Assembly: GCA_905331475.1 (NCBI GenBank)
Contig: CAJNYU010000949.1
Span: forward strand, 40,224 to 104,223
Direction of reading: 5' to 3'
Length of the DNA: 64,000 nucleotides
From: Rotaria socialis
Taxonomy: Eukaryota > Rotifera > Eurotatoria > Philodinida > Philodinidae
Of this stretch, positions 1 to 13,335 are shown piece by piece. Below the pieces are notes generated by a model. The model was not told the origin of the DNA, did not search any database, and worked only from the letters and a program-made list of their open reading frames with translations. Made by a program: the position numbers and the translations under genes. Each line of letters starts with the position of its first letter. Within the stretch, counting starts at the first letter, position 1.

Positions 1-3000
1 GTGATCATCATCTCAAAAACAAGTAAATAAATGATTTATAAAAAATAGTTAAAAAAATAACGATCTTTACCGATCCAATGAAGATATTTTGAACAAAGAA
101 TAACCGTTGAATTCATATCATTTATATAATTATAGACATCATAAAGTAATGCACGATTATGAATTTTTATTAATTTTTCAAGTAAACGAGATATATTCTT
201 TGCATTATTATGAAACAATTGAGCACGACAACGCCATTCATTTAACTAACAAACAAAAAGAAATATTACTTTTATTAAATGAGGAAAAAATCAATATTAT
301 ATAATTGTAGTTTTAGTTACATTTTGATGAGGATTATAATTACATCTAAGCCAATAAAACTCCATAAATATTTGTTGTACATTTGGTCCGTGTTGATAAG
401 GTAAATAAAATAATTCAACCAGTAAACGAATATCATCAATTGTTAAATCATAATGAATCGAATTTTGATCACATTCCATTTTATGAGTTTTCGATGATGA
501 TGAATACATTTGATTTTCATTGATTGAATCTTGAGAATCCTCATCATTTATTAATGACAATGATGATGATGATGCACCTTTTGGGTTCATTTCTTCAGGA
601 GAATTGTCAATCTTAATTTTATTTTAGTTCTGTATTAAATAAGAGCAAGAAGAAAAAAAGAACTTTTGTTTGTATTTACTTTTATTATTTCTTGAGAATA
701 ATTAGCTGATTTTATTTTATTGAATTCTGGTAACCAATCAATAAGAGATTGATTAAATGCTTTATCAACTTGATAAATTTCTAATCTAAAAATATCATTA
801 TTATCATTATCATCATCATTATCATATTGACGATGTTTTTCATTGAGTTTTATTGATTGAAACCACTGAGCAAGAGTATTTAATGGAACAAAATTCAATT
901 CAAATTCACAATTTGGATTTGACAAAATTCCACATATGTGTGATGATAAATTTAATGAGCGACCCGAAAATGGTCCCATACATAAACGACGTTGATCATA
1001 ATCATTTGCATTTAAATTATCCCAAATTGTTACACAACGTTTTAATAAATTATTTACTGATAATATATGAGAAACTGTTATCTGTCGAGATACGACTTTT
1101 GGACCTAAAACAGTTTTTTAAAGATTGATTTTGTAAAAATCAAAAGAAATAAAACTATGATACATGGCGACACCTTGATTGGACACATTATTAGGCTCAC
1201 GAGAAGGGGTACCTATTTTTCTCTCTTCATTCGTTCTATAAAGAGAAAAGGATCGATCTATAACTCATCCCATTCTAAGGATAACTTCTATTGATTTATC
1301 TAATATTTATTTTCTATCAAGTATCACAACATGATATAAAATAAGGATTTCTCATCCTTAATGCAACTATTTCGTTACCATCAATTTTGGAAATTGATTT
1401 AGTGTCTTCTCTTGCTCTTGTCTTCATAACTTCCAGCTTGTTCAACAAGTGCTTTGGTTGCTTGAGATGCTATACATAATTGGTTGTGAGTAATAGATTC
1501 ACGTCAAACGGATTAATTGCCAATTGATAAACTTAATATACTTCAGCAATTTCTGTTTCTACACCTCTGTTCGACAGTTTTTGTTTATACATTTAAAAGC
1601 GTATTCAAAATCCAAATAATTTAGAATTTGCTTATTCCGTTCACTGGTTGCCAATCCAAACATGTTATAGTAGCAACAACAGCATACAATGAATATATGA
1701 ATAAACCTCACGTTATTTTTCACATCTTCTTTCCATTCACTAGATCCACCACACTAGTAAAAATGGTATCAAAATGTCTCTTTCTTTCATACTAGTTAGA
1801 TACATCATTTGTAATAACTAATAGGAGTCATCTTTAGAATGGAACGAGTTGCAGATCGATTTTTTCTCTTTATGGGACGAAAAAAGAGAAAATTAGGAAC
1901 GACTTTCTTCTTGTGAGTCTAATAATGTGTCCAATCAAGAGTGGATCATATAAAACTAAATGATAATTACCTGTCCAAAAAATGTCAATATCTGGATGTA
2001 GACCATCACCGATTGTTTGTAAATAAGAAGATTTGTCAAGTGATGGTACTGCCATTCGACTACAATAAACTAAAAAATATATGCTACGATAAATATATTT
2101 CATTTGTTTGATTATTAGTTTTTTTTTCGAATAATTAACCTGTTGGACAAAATAGAAAAATATTTGGTTTATTAAGATATTCATATAATTGATTAGTAAG
2201 AGAAACATGAGCATGAGCAAATGATGGAAAATTATTTTTATCTTCTTGAGACATTTCATTTTCAATATCATCAAATAATAATGACCAATGTTCACATCCA
2301 ATACTAGATAACTACGGAAATAAATAGAAACATATACAGAAAACTTTATTTAAAATAAATAAAACTAAAAAAGTACTTGATCAAACTTTCTTTTAAGTGC
2401 TAATAAATCTTTTTCAGATGAATATGAAATATCAAGACCAGGTGATAATGCATATATAAAATAGATTTCACATTGTTTAGCAATATGAATTAATTGTCTT
2501 AGTTCATTTAGTTCTTCATTTGTATATAGATCTCTCCAACGAGATCGATGTTTTGCATCATCTTTTGGTGCATAGACATATGTGTTTAAACCAAATCTTA
2601 AACATCTGTTTTTAAAAGCATTCTTTATTTACTCAGATCGTTTTTTTCTCAATACGAACGTTTCAAAAAGTATTTTTCGTTGATTAAGTGACCATGGTCG
2701 ACCATAATAACCTAAAATAGATAATAAGTTAATTAATTAGTATCTATTTTTAGTCAAGATAAATAGAATATTATTAATAAAAGTTTGATAATCTGAGAAA
2801 AAAAGTCGATGTTGTTTTATTTTCAAATTGCCTATTTTTAATTATTATGATCAGATTTCATTTCGACTCTTTCAGAATTAAATCATTTATGGGTCAAAGT
2901 GTTAAAATATTTCTCTAATACTTTGTGCACGATAAATTCAATATTGTCTTTTCTCAGTCATCTTATCATGAACAGGAACTATTCTATTCAATACTGAAAA

Positions 3001-3299
3001 CTTGTTAATTCAGATAAAATATTTTGTATCTACTTTAGTACAGAGAAAGACTTATTTGTGTCATTCGTCGTTGATTTCAATTCATTTGTGTCATATTATT
3101 TTTTTCTTGTTGATTATTTAATAAATTGTGTAAAAAGGTTTTTTTTCGCTCAATAAACGACAGTTTGAGTTTTCGATATTATTCTAGTAAATATGATTTC
3201 AGTCAATAAAAAAAATTTCCATTCTAAATTTTATTATTATGTCTCATTAAAATAAAACGTACCTTCAATGATTCCACACAGAAAATAATTCTTTTTCAT
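1..3299 (-). CDS. OGA: Protein O-GlcNAcase, partial at the window edge
   Basis: Removes O-linked GlcNAc from Ser/Thr of nuclear and cytosolic proteins (GH84). Exons on the minus strand: 3263-3299, 2660-2711, 2377-2605, 2140-2311, 1971-2069, 680-1104, 321-611, 71-245 and probably 1-11, running out of the window. Phases agree across all joins and give 493 codons. The start reads MKKNYFLCGIIEG, then YYGRPW, GLNTYVYAPKDD, YALSPGLD and the catalytic pair in LLFDDIE, all typical of the GH84 barrel. After an acidic variable linker in exons 6-7, the helical stalk is recognisable (LLVELFYLPYQHGP, ALLYDVYNYINDM). The C-terminal acetyltransferase-like domain lies outside. The exon 2 donor (GTTCGT) is weak, and the 551-base first intron is long for this window. 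The intron between WTG and PKVV carries a 766-base TIR element. Confidence 0.95.
1174..1939. mobile_element. TIR DNA element in an OGA intron
   Basis: Both ends carry the same sequence in opposite orientation: CTTGATTGGACACATTATTA followed by a G/A, then CTCAC, AAGAA-like. The repeat is about 30 bases. It lies wholly inside the OGA intron 1105-1970, so splicing can still remove it. I see no transposase frame inside and no clear target-site duplication. Probably a non-autonomous element (MITE); superfamily not assigned. Confidence 0.75.
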
Positions 3300-3493
3300 T
3301 TTATTTTATTTCATAAATATCTGTAAGAGTTCTAAATTGTTAGGTTGACGTTTGGGTTTTTAAATATTCGCCTTTTTATCTTAAATAAAGTTTATTATCT
3401 TTAAATAGAATATATATATAGATAAAAACAAATCTGATATACTAAAAAGAGATTTATAAAAGAAGATATATAAATATTAGTATACTTTTTGAT

Positions 3494-5001
3494 TCAAAAT
3501 GCAAAAGTCAAATTAGTTTGATGAAGTTCATTCCATAATTGAATTAATTTTTCATTTCGATATCCTCGAGTACAAATTGATTTTTTTGTTGAATTAAAAT
3601 TAATTTTATTATTAAATATTGTTTTCCATCTTGATAAAAATTGATTTTGATAATTAAAAATATTAATTGATGATAAAGTTGTTGAAAAAAGTTCATTATT
3701 CTTAATTAATTTAATTGACATTGAATAAGCTAAAAGCCCCATATAAATACTATCGAAATGAAATAAACGAGTATATTTTGATCCAATATAGAATAAACGT
3801 GCATTGTATCGTGTCATTAAAAAACATTGACTCGATATATAATCTGGATAAATATCATATGGATAATCAATAAGTGATACGTAATAATGATCATTTAAAT
3901 TTCGTCGTGGGCGAGATTTTTCAATTAATTCACCAGTAATAAATGTTCGTCTTTCATAAGTTGTCATTTCACTATCATGATCAATATTATATATATATAA
4001 TAATAATAAATCTAAATCTATATAATAGTCATCATCAACAAACAAAACATAATTTACTAAATCGATATGAGACGTTCGACGTGATTTTGACGTACAATAA
4101 TCATTTATCCAACGAAGCATCATTATCATTTTATCTTTAAAATAAATATTTAGTAAAAGAAAATGGTTTTTTTTTAAATAGTTTTAAAAATCTTACATGA
4201 ACTATAATAATAATAATCGATTTTATCTATTTGAATTATATCTTCATATTTGTTGGATTCATCCATAACACTTATATTATGTGGATTGGTACCTGCAACA
4301 AAAAATAATAGAGATATTTTTTTTTAGAATTTTTTCTTAATAAATAAATCAATTGAATAGAATAACATGCATAATTAACTATTATAATTTCAATGAATAT
4401 GATCGAATAAAGCAGATTCAATTAAACTTACTTCTTAGAAAATAGAATTTATGTATCTAGTGAAAAATTTGTAGAGAAACAGAAAAGGGTTTTTTTTTAT
4501 TCAGGAAGCAAAGTCAAAACGTATCTTACCTAAAACAAAAGCTAATCGAATATTTTTACTTGATAAATGAGATTTCTGTGCCCATGTCATTCTAATTGAT
4601 TGTCTTTCTTTAAAATTTTCACTATTTGATTTAACTAAAATAATTAAATGTGGATAAATAAGTGTTTCAAGATTTAATGTATGACCACATAAATATTGAT
4701 TTTTAATTAAAAATTGATTTGAAAGAATATTTTTTGGATAACCTAAAACTTGTTCCACATTTTCTTCGATTTTTGTTATATCAATATTTGTCATTCTCAA
4801 ATGATATTCATCTTCGAACGATTTTTCAAACCATTTATTCGAATTAAAACCGATTAACATATTTAAATAATATAGTATTAATATACAAATAATATATTTC
4901 ATGTATATCGATACATGAAATTGACGTGCACTAAATAATTTATTTAAGAATTTTAGTCTAATTATAAATGAGTCATCGCGGAATTTTCTCGATGAATACA
5001 T
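3494..5001 (-). CDS. Beta-1,3-galactosyltransferase-like glycosyltransferase (GT31)
   Basis: Three exons on the minus strand (4530-5001, 4197-4292, 3494-4134) give a 402-residue protein. It is predicted to be a type II Golgi enzyme transferring galactose or N-acetylglucosamine in beta-1,3 linkage. A short basic cytoplasmic tail precedes a membrane anchor (YIICILILYYLNMLIGF). The GT31 signature ERQSIRMTW follows LIILVKS at about residues 135-155. YEDIIQIDKIDYYYYSS is the usual D..D.Y region. The metal-binding DxD motif is in NYVLFVDDDYYID. C-terminal segments (SLIDYPYDIYPDYISSQCFLM) fit the acceptor-side region. The first ATG is used; a second in-frame ATG just before the anchor is an alternative start. 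The exact acceptor and linkage cannot be told from sequence. Confidence 0.88.
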
Positions 5002-6069
5002 TCACTTTTTTCGTTTTTACTTTTTAACTAAAAATAAATTTATAATTAAACATGCATCATTATCCGTTTCAACAATAGATATTTTTCATAAATCTTTGTT
5101 CATAAATTCTTAGATATTTTTTTTTCTTTAATTGAAAATAATTTCATAGAAACTATTTGAAAATTCAAATTGAAAAACATTCAATGACTAAGAAATTATT
5201 TTTCAGTATAACAATAAACAAGACATCTTGTACATATTTTATTGATACTGAGAATATATCGTGTAAATTATTAAAAAGAGATTTATCTTATTGTTAATCA
5301 AGATTAACAATAAATAATAATTTTATTTAGAAAAAAGAAACCGAAATCGGAATAAAAACGATTAAAAGGAGAAAACAATGAATTAATTATTAATAAAGAA
5401 ACAGTTGAGAGATGGGAAAAAATAATAGAATAATTATAATTCAATATCTTTGACATATTCATACAAGAAACTTGAAATTTTTAGCATCTAATTGAATCAA
5501 TGCGTTACAGCAGATCGTTGCATCAGAAAGAGTTAGTCATTTATTAGTATCTTAAGTTAATATTTTTTTTTGAATTTTAATTGAATTGATCAGTACAAAT
5601 AGGTTTTACAGAATGAAATTAAAAATGAATTTATTTTGTATTTGTTCTAGAAATATTTTTACGAACAAAGATTCATGTTTATTTATCAATTTATTTTAAA
5701 TTAAAAAACTCAAATAAACTTTTAACTTACTTCATTTATAAGAAAAAGAAGATTTTAGAATATTTGAGAAATATTATTTTCAATAGAAGAAATCTTGAAA
5801 AAATTAAAAGAAATAAAGAATAAAAATTTAAAAAAAGAAAATGATGAATAAAGATTTTTCTCGAATAATGAGATTAGCACATTTGCGCAATTCTTTTTTT
5901 TAATTTCTTTTCTTCTGCTCAGTTTTTTTCTTGTTTGAATGTCTAAAACAAAACTGTTGAATTGCAACTAAGAAAGAAAACGAACGAACGAAATAAATAA
6001 ACAAAAACATTTATCGAACATAATACAAAAAAAAAGAAACGAAAAAATGAATTTTTTTTCTTTCATTTT
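5002..6069. other. Intergenic, AT-rich, no gene seen
   Basis: Between the glycosyltransferase start and the deubiquitinase stop, both on the minus strand. Short frames such as 5755-5967 are poly-A/T readings without family similarity. It should contain the glycosyltransferase promoter, but I see no diagnostic element. Confidence 0.6.
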
Positions 6070-9000
6070 CTAAACGAAAGTCACGGCAGGTTTATTACTC
6101 GTAGATATTTGATCATCGACATTCGAATTTAAATTCATAGCAGAATTTGATCGAATTAATAACTGAGGTCCACCACCATAAATTGAATATAAAAAGTTCC
6201 ATATTGATTCATTTACTTGAAAATGTTTACAATCTTAATAAGAATTAATTAATTATTTATTTATTTAGTAGTAAATTAAAATTTTACCACGTCGAAATAA
6301 ACGAGTAATACCATTTTTTGTTGTTGAAATACCTGCATTTGATATTGGACCAGGTGGTTCTAATGATTTTATTAATGAAACAATAATTTATTTATAATAA
6401 AAAAAATTCAAATCTAACCAGATGATTTTTCACAAACGAAATTCTCCCAATCTCGGTACCAATTCGGACTAAGTGCATATATAGCATCGTTATCTTTTTC
6501 AGATCTTTTTAACTAAAAAGAGAATAAAAAATAAAAAGTGTTTGTATTTTTTGTTCTGCGCCTATTCATCATTAAAGTCAATGCTCAATGGCTGCTTCAG
6601 TAAATGTTTTACATTGAAAGTCACATAGAATAACATTTCTATTAGATACATTTGAACACCTTTATCAGTATAATTAAATAATTCAATTAAAATATGTTTT
6701 TTTTAATACTGAGCATGGAAAAATATTTTTCTTTCAGAGAAATATTTTAAAACTTTAAGAGACAGTCCATGAGAGCATCGAGAATGCCCCCAGCATACGA
6801 AGCACTCGATAAAAATTATTTTTGTGATTTTATTAGTGCATTTGAAACTTCCATGTGTGAAACTAGTAACCTGAAAATTTTAGCTTCTAATACCGTTCCT
6901 AAGAAAAGTTACATAAGAACGACTTTGAGCACTATCGTATTTTTTCGAGAAAGAAAAACAATGAAAATTGTTCGTTTCGTTTATGTCTGTTTGTGCTTCA
7001 ACAGATCATCCAAATCTTTAAATGAATATGTTAAACGATAGATCATTCTGAGCTGAAAAAGGATAGATATTTAATGTTTTGTATATCACTTACTTTTTCG
7101 GACTATTCAGTGCAACAAGTATGGGCACTGACAGAATTTTTTTCAATTTTTCCCGACTAGTTTTTTGCAGTATATTTGATCTCATCTGTTCAATTTAAGC
7201 GGGCCCAAGTATTTTTTGCATAGGCTTGTAGAACTTTTGATTCTACGCAAAACCACAGAAACATATTCAAGAAAAAGGGTATACTGGGGCCGAAAAATGC
7301 CTAGTATTGATTATCAACTAGTGAATATCCTGATGAAAAACAATCCTGGATGCTATCTATTGGCCATTCGTTCATGGAAATTTTAGTCTCAGAGAAATTA
7401 GAACTTCATCCTGAAGGTAATAGCAGAGATAGCCCTTTCGAAAAAGGAACAAAAAGTTTTGACCCCCATATGTGCCTGAGGAGGAGTAAAGGAATAATGA
7501 AAAAATTCGTAAGAAAATGTTTTTCTTCCAATTAAAGGATTATCATCTCAAACGATAAAAGTTGAAAATCTGATCACAGCCATATATTGTAACCTTAACA
7601 TAATTGATTATTTTACGGTAAAACACCCACACCCACTCCACACTCACACCCAGGTTACTAGTTTCACACATGGAACTTTCGAATGCACTAATGAAATCAA
7701 AAAAAGAATTTTTATCGAGTGCTTCCAATCCGTGGTGGCCTCATGGGCTCTCTCTTAATTATTATCTTTGACATCAAAATATCTTCCTTGTCTTTCTTAT
7801 TTAAAGTTTAAATAAAATATCTTTCATTCTTAATATAATAGATACTAACAACAATACATTTAGTATAGAAAAAATAAATATTCTTTTTATTCATTTGAGT
7901 TTCTAATTAAATATATGATAAAAGCTTTTTTACTATAGGAACCATTCGAAAAGAATTGATAAAATTTATTTCATGAAAATGAAAATTAATTAGTTTAATC
8001 TGAAATATATTATAGATTTTATATTTTCCCTTGCTTAAAAAATATCTTCTTTACTGAAACATTGCAGAGCAAAAAACAAGCGAAATTGAATTGAGGCGCT
8101 ATGCAATAGAATAAATGTTGATAATAAAAAATATGTTTTTAATATTATTTGCTTTAATATTATATTCAAATGAAATCAAAGAAACATCATCATTAACATA
8201 TTTGTTAACATCTTATTCAATCGACTATTTAAATGAAATCTTAAATGACATGAAGTTTCTTTCATCAATAGAAACAGAAAACTTTGATTTTCATGAAAGT
8301 GCATGTCGAATTAAAAAAATTGATGATTTTTATCATCGAATTAAATTTGATTATATTAAAATAATTAATTTTAATCCATTTATAATGAAAAAAGTTCATT
8401 ATAGAATAAATAGTAATTATATTCTTGTTTCAATTTTTATTGAAAATATTATGAATAATAAAACAAAAAATAAATGTTTTCATATTAAAAAGATTTCTCA
8501 ATTCTATTGTAATATTAATTTTAATTTTAGTCATAATCAAATTCTGTTATTTAATAATAAATGTTTTATTTTACCAGATAGTTATTGTACAAGATATCTT
8601 TTAGAATTTATTATTTTAAATCAAGAAGATAAGTTTATTGATTATTTAAATGTAAATTTTAACAATTATACTCGATGTCAATTAAAAAATGCTACATTGA
8701 TTTCAACTAGAAAAAAATACAAATTAACAACAAGTATGTTATTGTAGTTATTGATTTTAGAGAAAAAAAGACTATTGCTATTCAAATATTTGAATAAATA
8801 TTGATAAATTTGAACCAGTTAAATTATATTTAGGGCTTCTTTTCTAATTTGATTATGATTATCTTTTCGTGACATCAAACTTTATCGAAAAGAACGTTCA
8901 GAATAATATTCCTTTTAATATTAAATGAAAATCTTTAAAAAAAAGTTCCAAATAAGATCTTTTCTTTCGTTTATGTAGATGCAAAAGAAATTCTTATCTA

Positions 9001-12000
9001 TATGATCGACTAAAGAAAGTATCTATTTTTCTCTACTTAAAAATACTATTTACTTAATTGTATTACATTATTCATATCTTTTTGTTTGATACTTAACAGT
9101 TTTTTATTCTTAAGTATTACAATTTTAGAATCAGTTATTTCATTCAAATCAATCACCGAATTCTTAATTTTATTGAAATAATATAAATATTCTAATGATA
9201 TTTAATTTCTTTTTAGTAAATTCGTTAATAAAAATATCGATAAATTCTATTGACAATTTAAATAAAACCAATTCAATAATAAATTTAGTGAGATTTATTT
9301 TCATAAATGTTTATTTCTCTAAAGAAAAAATTATTTTTCTCATTGCAATTAAGAACTTATCAAGAAATTTTAAACGTAAGATTTACTTTTCTTTTTAATT
9401 TAAAAATGAGAAACACAAAAGTCTTTTAGATAATAATAAAAGTAAAAGTTCAATGAAAATTTCAAGTTTTAAAAACTCGTCAAGGAATTTTCTTGGAATA
9501 TTTCTAATCATAATTATATGTTTTATTTTAATTATTGGTTTAACATTTTATATTGAACTTTATCGTACGAAAAACTTGTTTAATAAAACAAAAACTAATT
9601 TAAATGATGAAATTCTCAATGATAACGATGATAACAGTATTAATTAAACTTACTTGTAAAAATGTTTTTCTTTCTGAGCGTTGACGGCATTTTAAATTTT
9701 CATCATCTAATTGACAAATTCGACATGGATATAATATATTACATACAGAACATCCACCATATCTAAATAAAATTTATTGCCATTTTAGAAATTTTCTTGT
9801 TTCCATTTACTTTTCAAATAAATATTGCCAAACACTTTCATGCACAGGACAAACAAGATCATTAATAACACTCCAATAATCTGGTTGAACACCTTTAATT
9901 TTTTTTAAATAAAAAATATGTTCAGAAAAATAAAATCTTTTGACAAAAGCAAAATCTATCAAACCTCCATGTTTACATAAGAAATCATTATTGGTTATTG
10001 GACCAGGTTCAGCAAAATAGAATAAACGATTTATCCATGAACGAGATATATAAAATGATAGAAGAGAATCCTTTTAAAATAGAATTCTTGTTTATTTATC
10101 TATTTATTTATTTAGCTAAAACAAACTTGATCTCTGGACATTAAATGACGAATTGTTTCATAGGTTTCACTTATATTTGGCTCTTTTTTTCTAGAAGAAT
10201 TCACAAAAAAAAAACATTTTACGTCTTCCTTTGATTAGAAAGTGCAAACCTATAAAAAAGGACATATGCTTCAGCATTTTGAACAATCGCCGTATCAACT
10301 TGTCGAACATTTTCATCATCATATTCATACCATTGTTGATTAAGATTATTTAATGCATATGTTATATAATGACCACTACCAGCTCGACCATAATGAACAA
10401 TTAATGAAAATAAATCATATAGGTGAATTGTACTTTTACAATCTAATTTATTTTTATTAGAGTATTTTTTAAATTCAAGAAAAAAAATCTAAATAAATAC
10501 CTTTATGAATAAATGATCTCATATCAAGATCAACTAATGGAAATGAAACATAACTTCCTATTTTTGTATAAATCATTGAGTCATGACGAAAACGTTTTAA
10601 ATGAATGCATAATACCTAAAATATGGAATGAAAAATTAAAATTTTACTTGAGAGAAATTTGTGAGTTTTTAGAAACAATTTTCATAAAAATGATTAATAA
10701 AGAATATTTTTTTATTGTAAAAAATCTAAGTATTTTTCGTTCGTTTTTATGTTTCTTCAAATTAAAATTTTAATTAAAAGAAATTTTTTTCAAAAGTGAT
10801 TAAATTTTTCGTTTCACATAAAATTCATCAAAAGAATTAAATTTCTTCTAATATAAATATTATTTATAAAAAATATTAAAAGCTTACTTCAGGTAATTCA
10901 ACAACTTTACAATATTTCATTCCATTTCTTAATCTGATTTGAAAAAAAACAAATCAAAATATTTTCTTATTTGTTAAATGATTTATAAAAATATTACTTT
11001 TGACATTTTTCACAACTATACATATTATCACCAGTAAGTTCGTCAGCTTGGAAAAAAGCTTGAAGACAATCTTGTAAAGTTAATGGTGGTCCCCAAATAT
11101 TCAATGTCCATAAACTAAAAACAAAAAAGAATTAATTAAGAAAATAAAATAAAATAAAAATTAATAAAATGAACTTTTTAAATAAAGAATAAAACCATGA
11201 CATCCAAGAATTTGAATTATTATCATAAATTTCTTGATTCTTTAAAAATAATTGTTCATCGTTTCCGCATTGTATTGCATGAAATTTCTTAAAATTTGTT
11301 TTTTTCGAATAATATAAATAAATATTTAGACAAAATAATTGCTCACTTCTAGTTGTTCTCTTGATGGAATCGGTAATGAAAGATCTTGAAATGTTTCAAT
11401 TGTTGATGAACGACGATTACATGTTAAACATTCAATTTGACTTTGAATTGATCCATCAAATATTGATGAAATTATTGAATTTGACATTTTAAATTTTTTA
11501 TTTGAAATGCTTTCTTTTACTTTTTTATCGCATTTATTTCTATTAAGTGAAACACCAGAATCAGTTCGACTTAATTTATCATATTTATCTTGATAGAATT
11601 TTTTTTTTTTAGAATATTCTTTTATTTCATTTATTGATGAATACTTATTTAAATCATCATCATTACTATAATCATCGCTACTTGACGTAGAACCAGAATT
11701 ACATGTTTCATATTCGGATTCACCATTTAAACTATTTTAAACAAACACAAAAACAAAATAAATAATCCTGAGATCAATAAATAAATCTTTAGAAAATTGG
11801 GTTTCATCGGAAAAAGATTTCAAATCATCAATTAATAGTATTCAAATTGAAATTTCAGATCAGTCAATGGGAATCTTTATGCTATTTTCAGGGAAGATAT
11901 TTAAGGAATTCTTCTCTTTTTTTTTGAAGTTATTCATTGATTCAGAAAACACAAGAAATAAAAATTATTCAAACAATTTAACCATCAATTTAATTACTTC

Positions 12001-13335
12001 GAAAAAAAATGTGTTAATATTTCAACGGTAATTTTTATGAATAGAACAAAATTTAAACATACTTTGATACAATGACATCGCATTGACTATTATCTGTACT
12101 GCTACTTTCACTTCTATGTTTTTCATCGGCATAGTATTTAACAAGACGCATTTCTGAATGTAATTCATCCATGAAACATCGAAGAAACTCTTGAGCATCC
12201 TTAAATTAAATATTTAGTTATTCAGTTAGACTTTTCTTTCAATTTTATCAACTCTACTTGTTGAGTATATGAACGAAATGATGGATTTATTGAACGGATT
12301 TCTGCTGCTATACTACTTGGATTAATGACATGACTGAAATAAATAAAATTTTATTTTTCAACAGTAGAAAAAAAGAATTAGAAAAATAACCTTTGTCTGC
12401 CTTGAAGAGGTTTTGTCCACATTGATTCAATAAATTTAAAATACGCCTTAACTAATCGTCCATTTGATTTCATATTCGATAAATCACCATTAACACGACG
12501 ATAAGAATTGATTCCAATAAATGGAATGCAATCAAGAAAATAACTTGTCAATGGAACACTTCAATTAAATATGTTTTTTAAGAAAAAAATTCTATCATTT
12601 CTTTTACCAATTCGAAAGTGCTTGTAAAGCTGAATTCATATAACATGTGTTACCTAAATTATATAAACCCGATATACCTAACAAGAAAATAAACATTTTC
12701 AAAAATAAAAGTATAGAAAAATTTCGTGAACCTCGAGTAAAATCTGTTGTATCCGTATGTTCAAGTTCAAAAAGTGTTGGTTCAAAACATTTTTCATATT
12801 GATTTTGATGATTCACTGATTGATTTGAAGAACTTTCTTCAATTTCATTAATAACTTGTCCAGAATTATTTAATAATTTCGAAGATTTTGTTGGTACTAT
12901 TGAACGATCAAGAAATGATAATCTAATAAATAGATTCATAAGATTATTTTTTGATTTTGAAAAATAAAATACTTACTCAAATGATGGATCATTATTTAGA
13001 CGAACTTCTTGATTACAAACATAACACCAGACACGTTTTGTTGTTAAATTAAATTGAAGCGGATGTGCTTTTTCTTTTTCATGATCGCTACTATGATCAT
13101 TTTTTTCTTTACCTGTGCCACAACCAACAAACAAACAACCTTCTCTTAAACATAACCATAAATGAGGACCAATGCAATCACACTTTTCGCATTTTTCAGC
13201 CTAAATTAAATATATATTGACAATTTTACTAAATAAAAAGATAAACAAACAAACTTCTGTAGCATTGGAATAATCTTCTTTTGAAATAAATCCAATTGTA
13301 GCTACATGTGGACAACGACTTAAATTATTTGTCAT
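6070..13335 (-). CDS. USP20/USP33-like: Ubiquitin-specific protease of the USP20/USP33 type
   Basis: Cysteine protease that removes ubiquitin from substrates. Nineteen exons give 885 codons in one frame: 13255-13335, 12977-13200, 12732-12922, 12608-12677, 12391-12558, 12258-12333, 12063-12199, 11347-11731, 11196-11287, 10998-11114, 10888-10933, 10501-10615, 10250-10442, 10127-10190, 9811-10070, 9654-9762, 6419-6512, 6288-6359, 6070-6233. Domain order: N-terminal ZnF-UBP ([39 protein letters not shown]), the Cys box [20 protein letters not shown] split between exons 3 and 4, [22 protein letters not shown], the His box [19 protein letters not shown], then two DUSP domains (WYRDWENFV; final [13 protein letters not shown]). 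This zinc finger-UCH-two DUSP order is diagnostic for USP20/USP33. One intron (6513-9653) is 3.1 kb against about 60 bases for most others, and contains other features. Confidence 0.95.
6755..7758. mobile_element. TIR element with TTAA at both ends, inside a USP intron
   Basis: About 95-105 bases at the left end reappear inverted at the right end: CCATGAG, GAAGCACTCGATAAAAATT, TTAGTGCATT, GTTCCATGTGTGAAACTAGT (right copy) with scattered mismatches. Outer borders read TTAAGAGA and TCTCTTAA, which would fit a TTAA target duplication as in piggyBac-like elements. The extreme ends are not typical piggyBac, so the superfamily is open. The interior (6880-7660) has no recognisable transposase. The frames 6769-7041 and 7543-7728 are simply the two repeat arms read in opposite directions. 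Confidence 0.75.
8115..9647 (+). CDS. Unknown single-pass membrane protein nested in the USP intron
   Basis: Not recognised. Three plus-strand exons (8115-8733, 9217-9375, 9430-9647) join in phase with good borders (A|GTATGT, TTTTTAG, C|GTAAGA, CTTTTAG) and give 331 residues. The protein has an N-terminal signal-like hydrophobic stretch ([15 protein letters not shown]), a long extracellular or luminal part rich in Asn, Ile and Lys with at least six cysteines (ACRIK, KCFHI, FYCN, NKCF, SYCT, TRCQ) and several N-glycosylation sequons, a single strong membrane span near the C-terminus ([21 protein letters not shown]) and a short acidic Asn/Asp-rich tail. The whole gene lies in a 3.1-kb intron of the opposite-strand deubiquitinase; its stop ends six bases before the splice donor of USP exon 16. 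An unspliced 210-residue secreted form from the first exon is an alternative. Expression is unproven. Confidence 0.6.

Noticed and set aside
6769-7041. Frame [18 protein letters not shown] and its near twin at 7543-7728
   Set aside because: Similar peptides on opposite strands arise because they are the two inverted arms of one element.
8115-8747. First nested-gene exon as an ML/NPC2-type lipid-binding protein
   Set aside because: Signal peptide, size and cysteine number are loosely compatible, but no conserved ML motif could be matched; function left unassigned.
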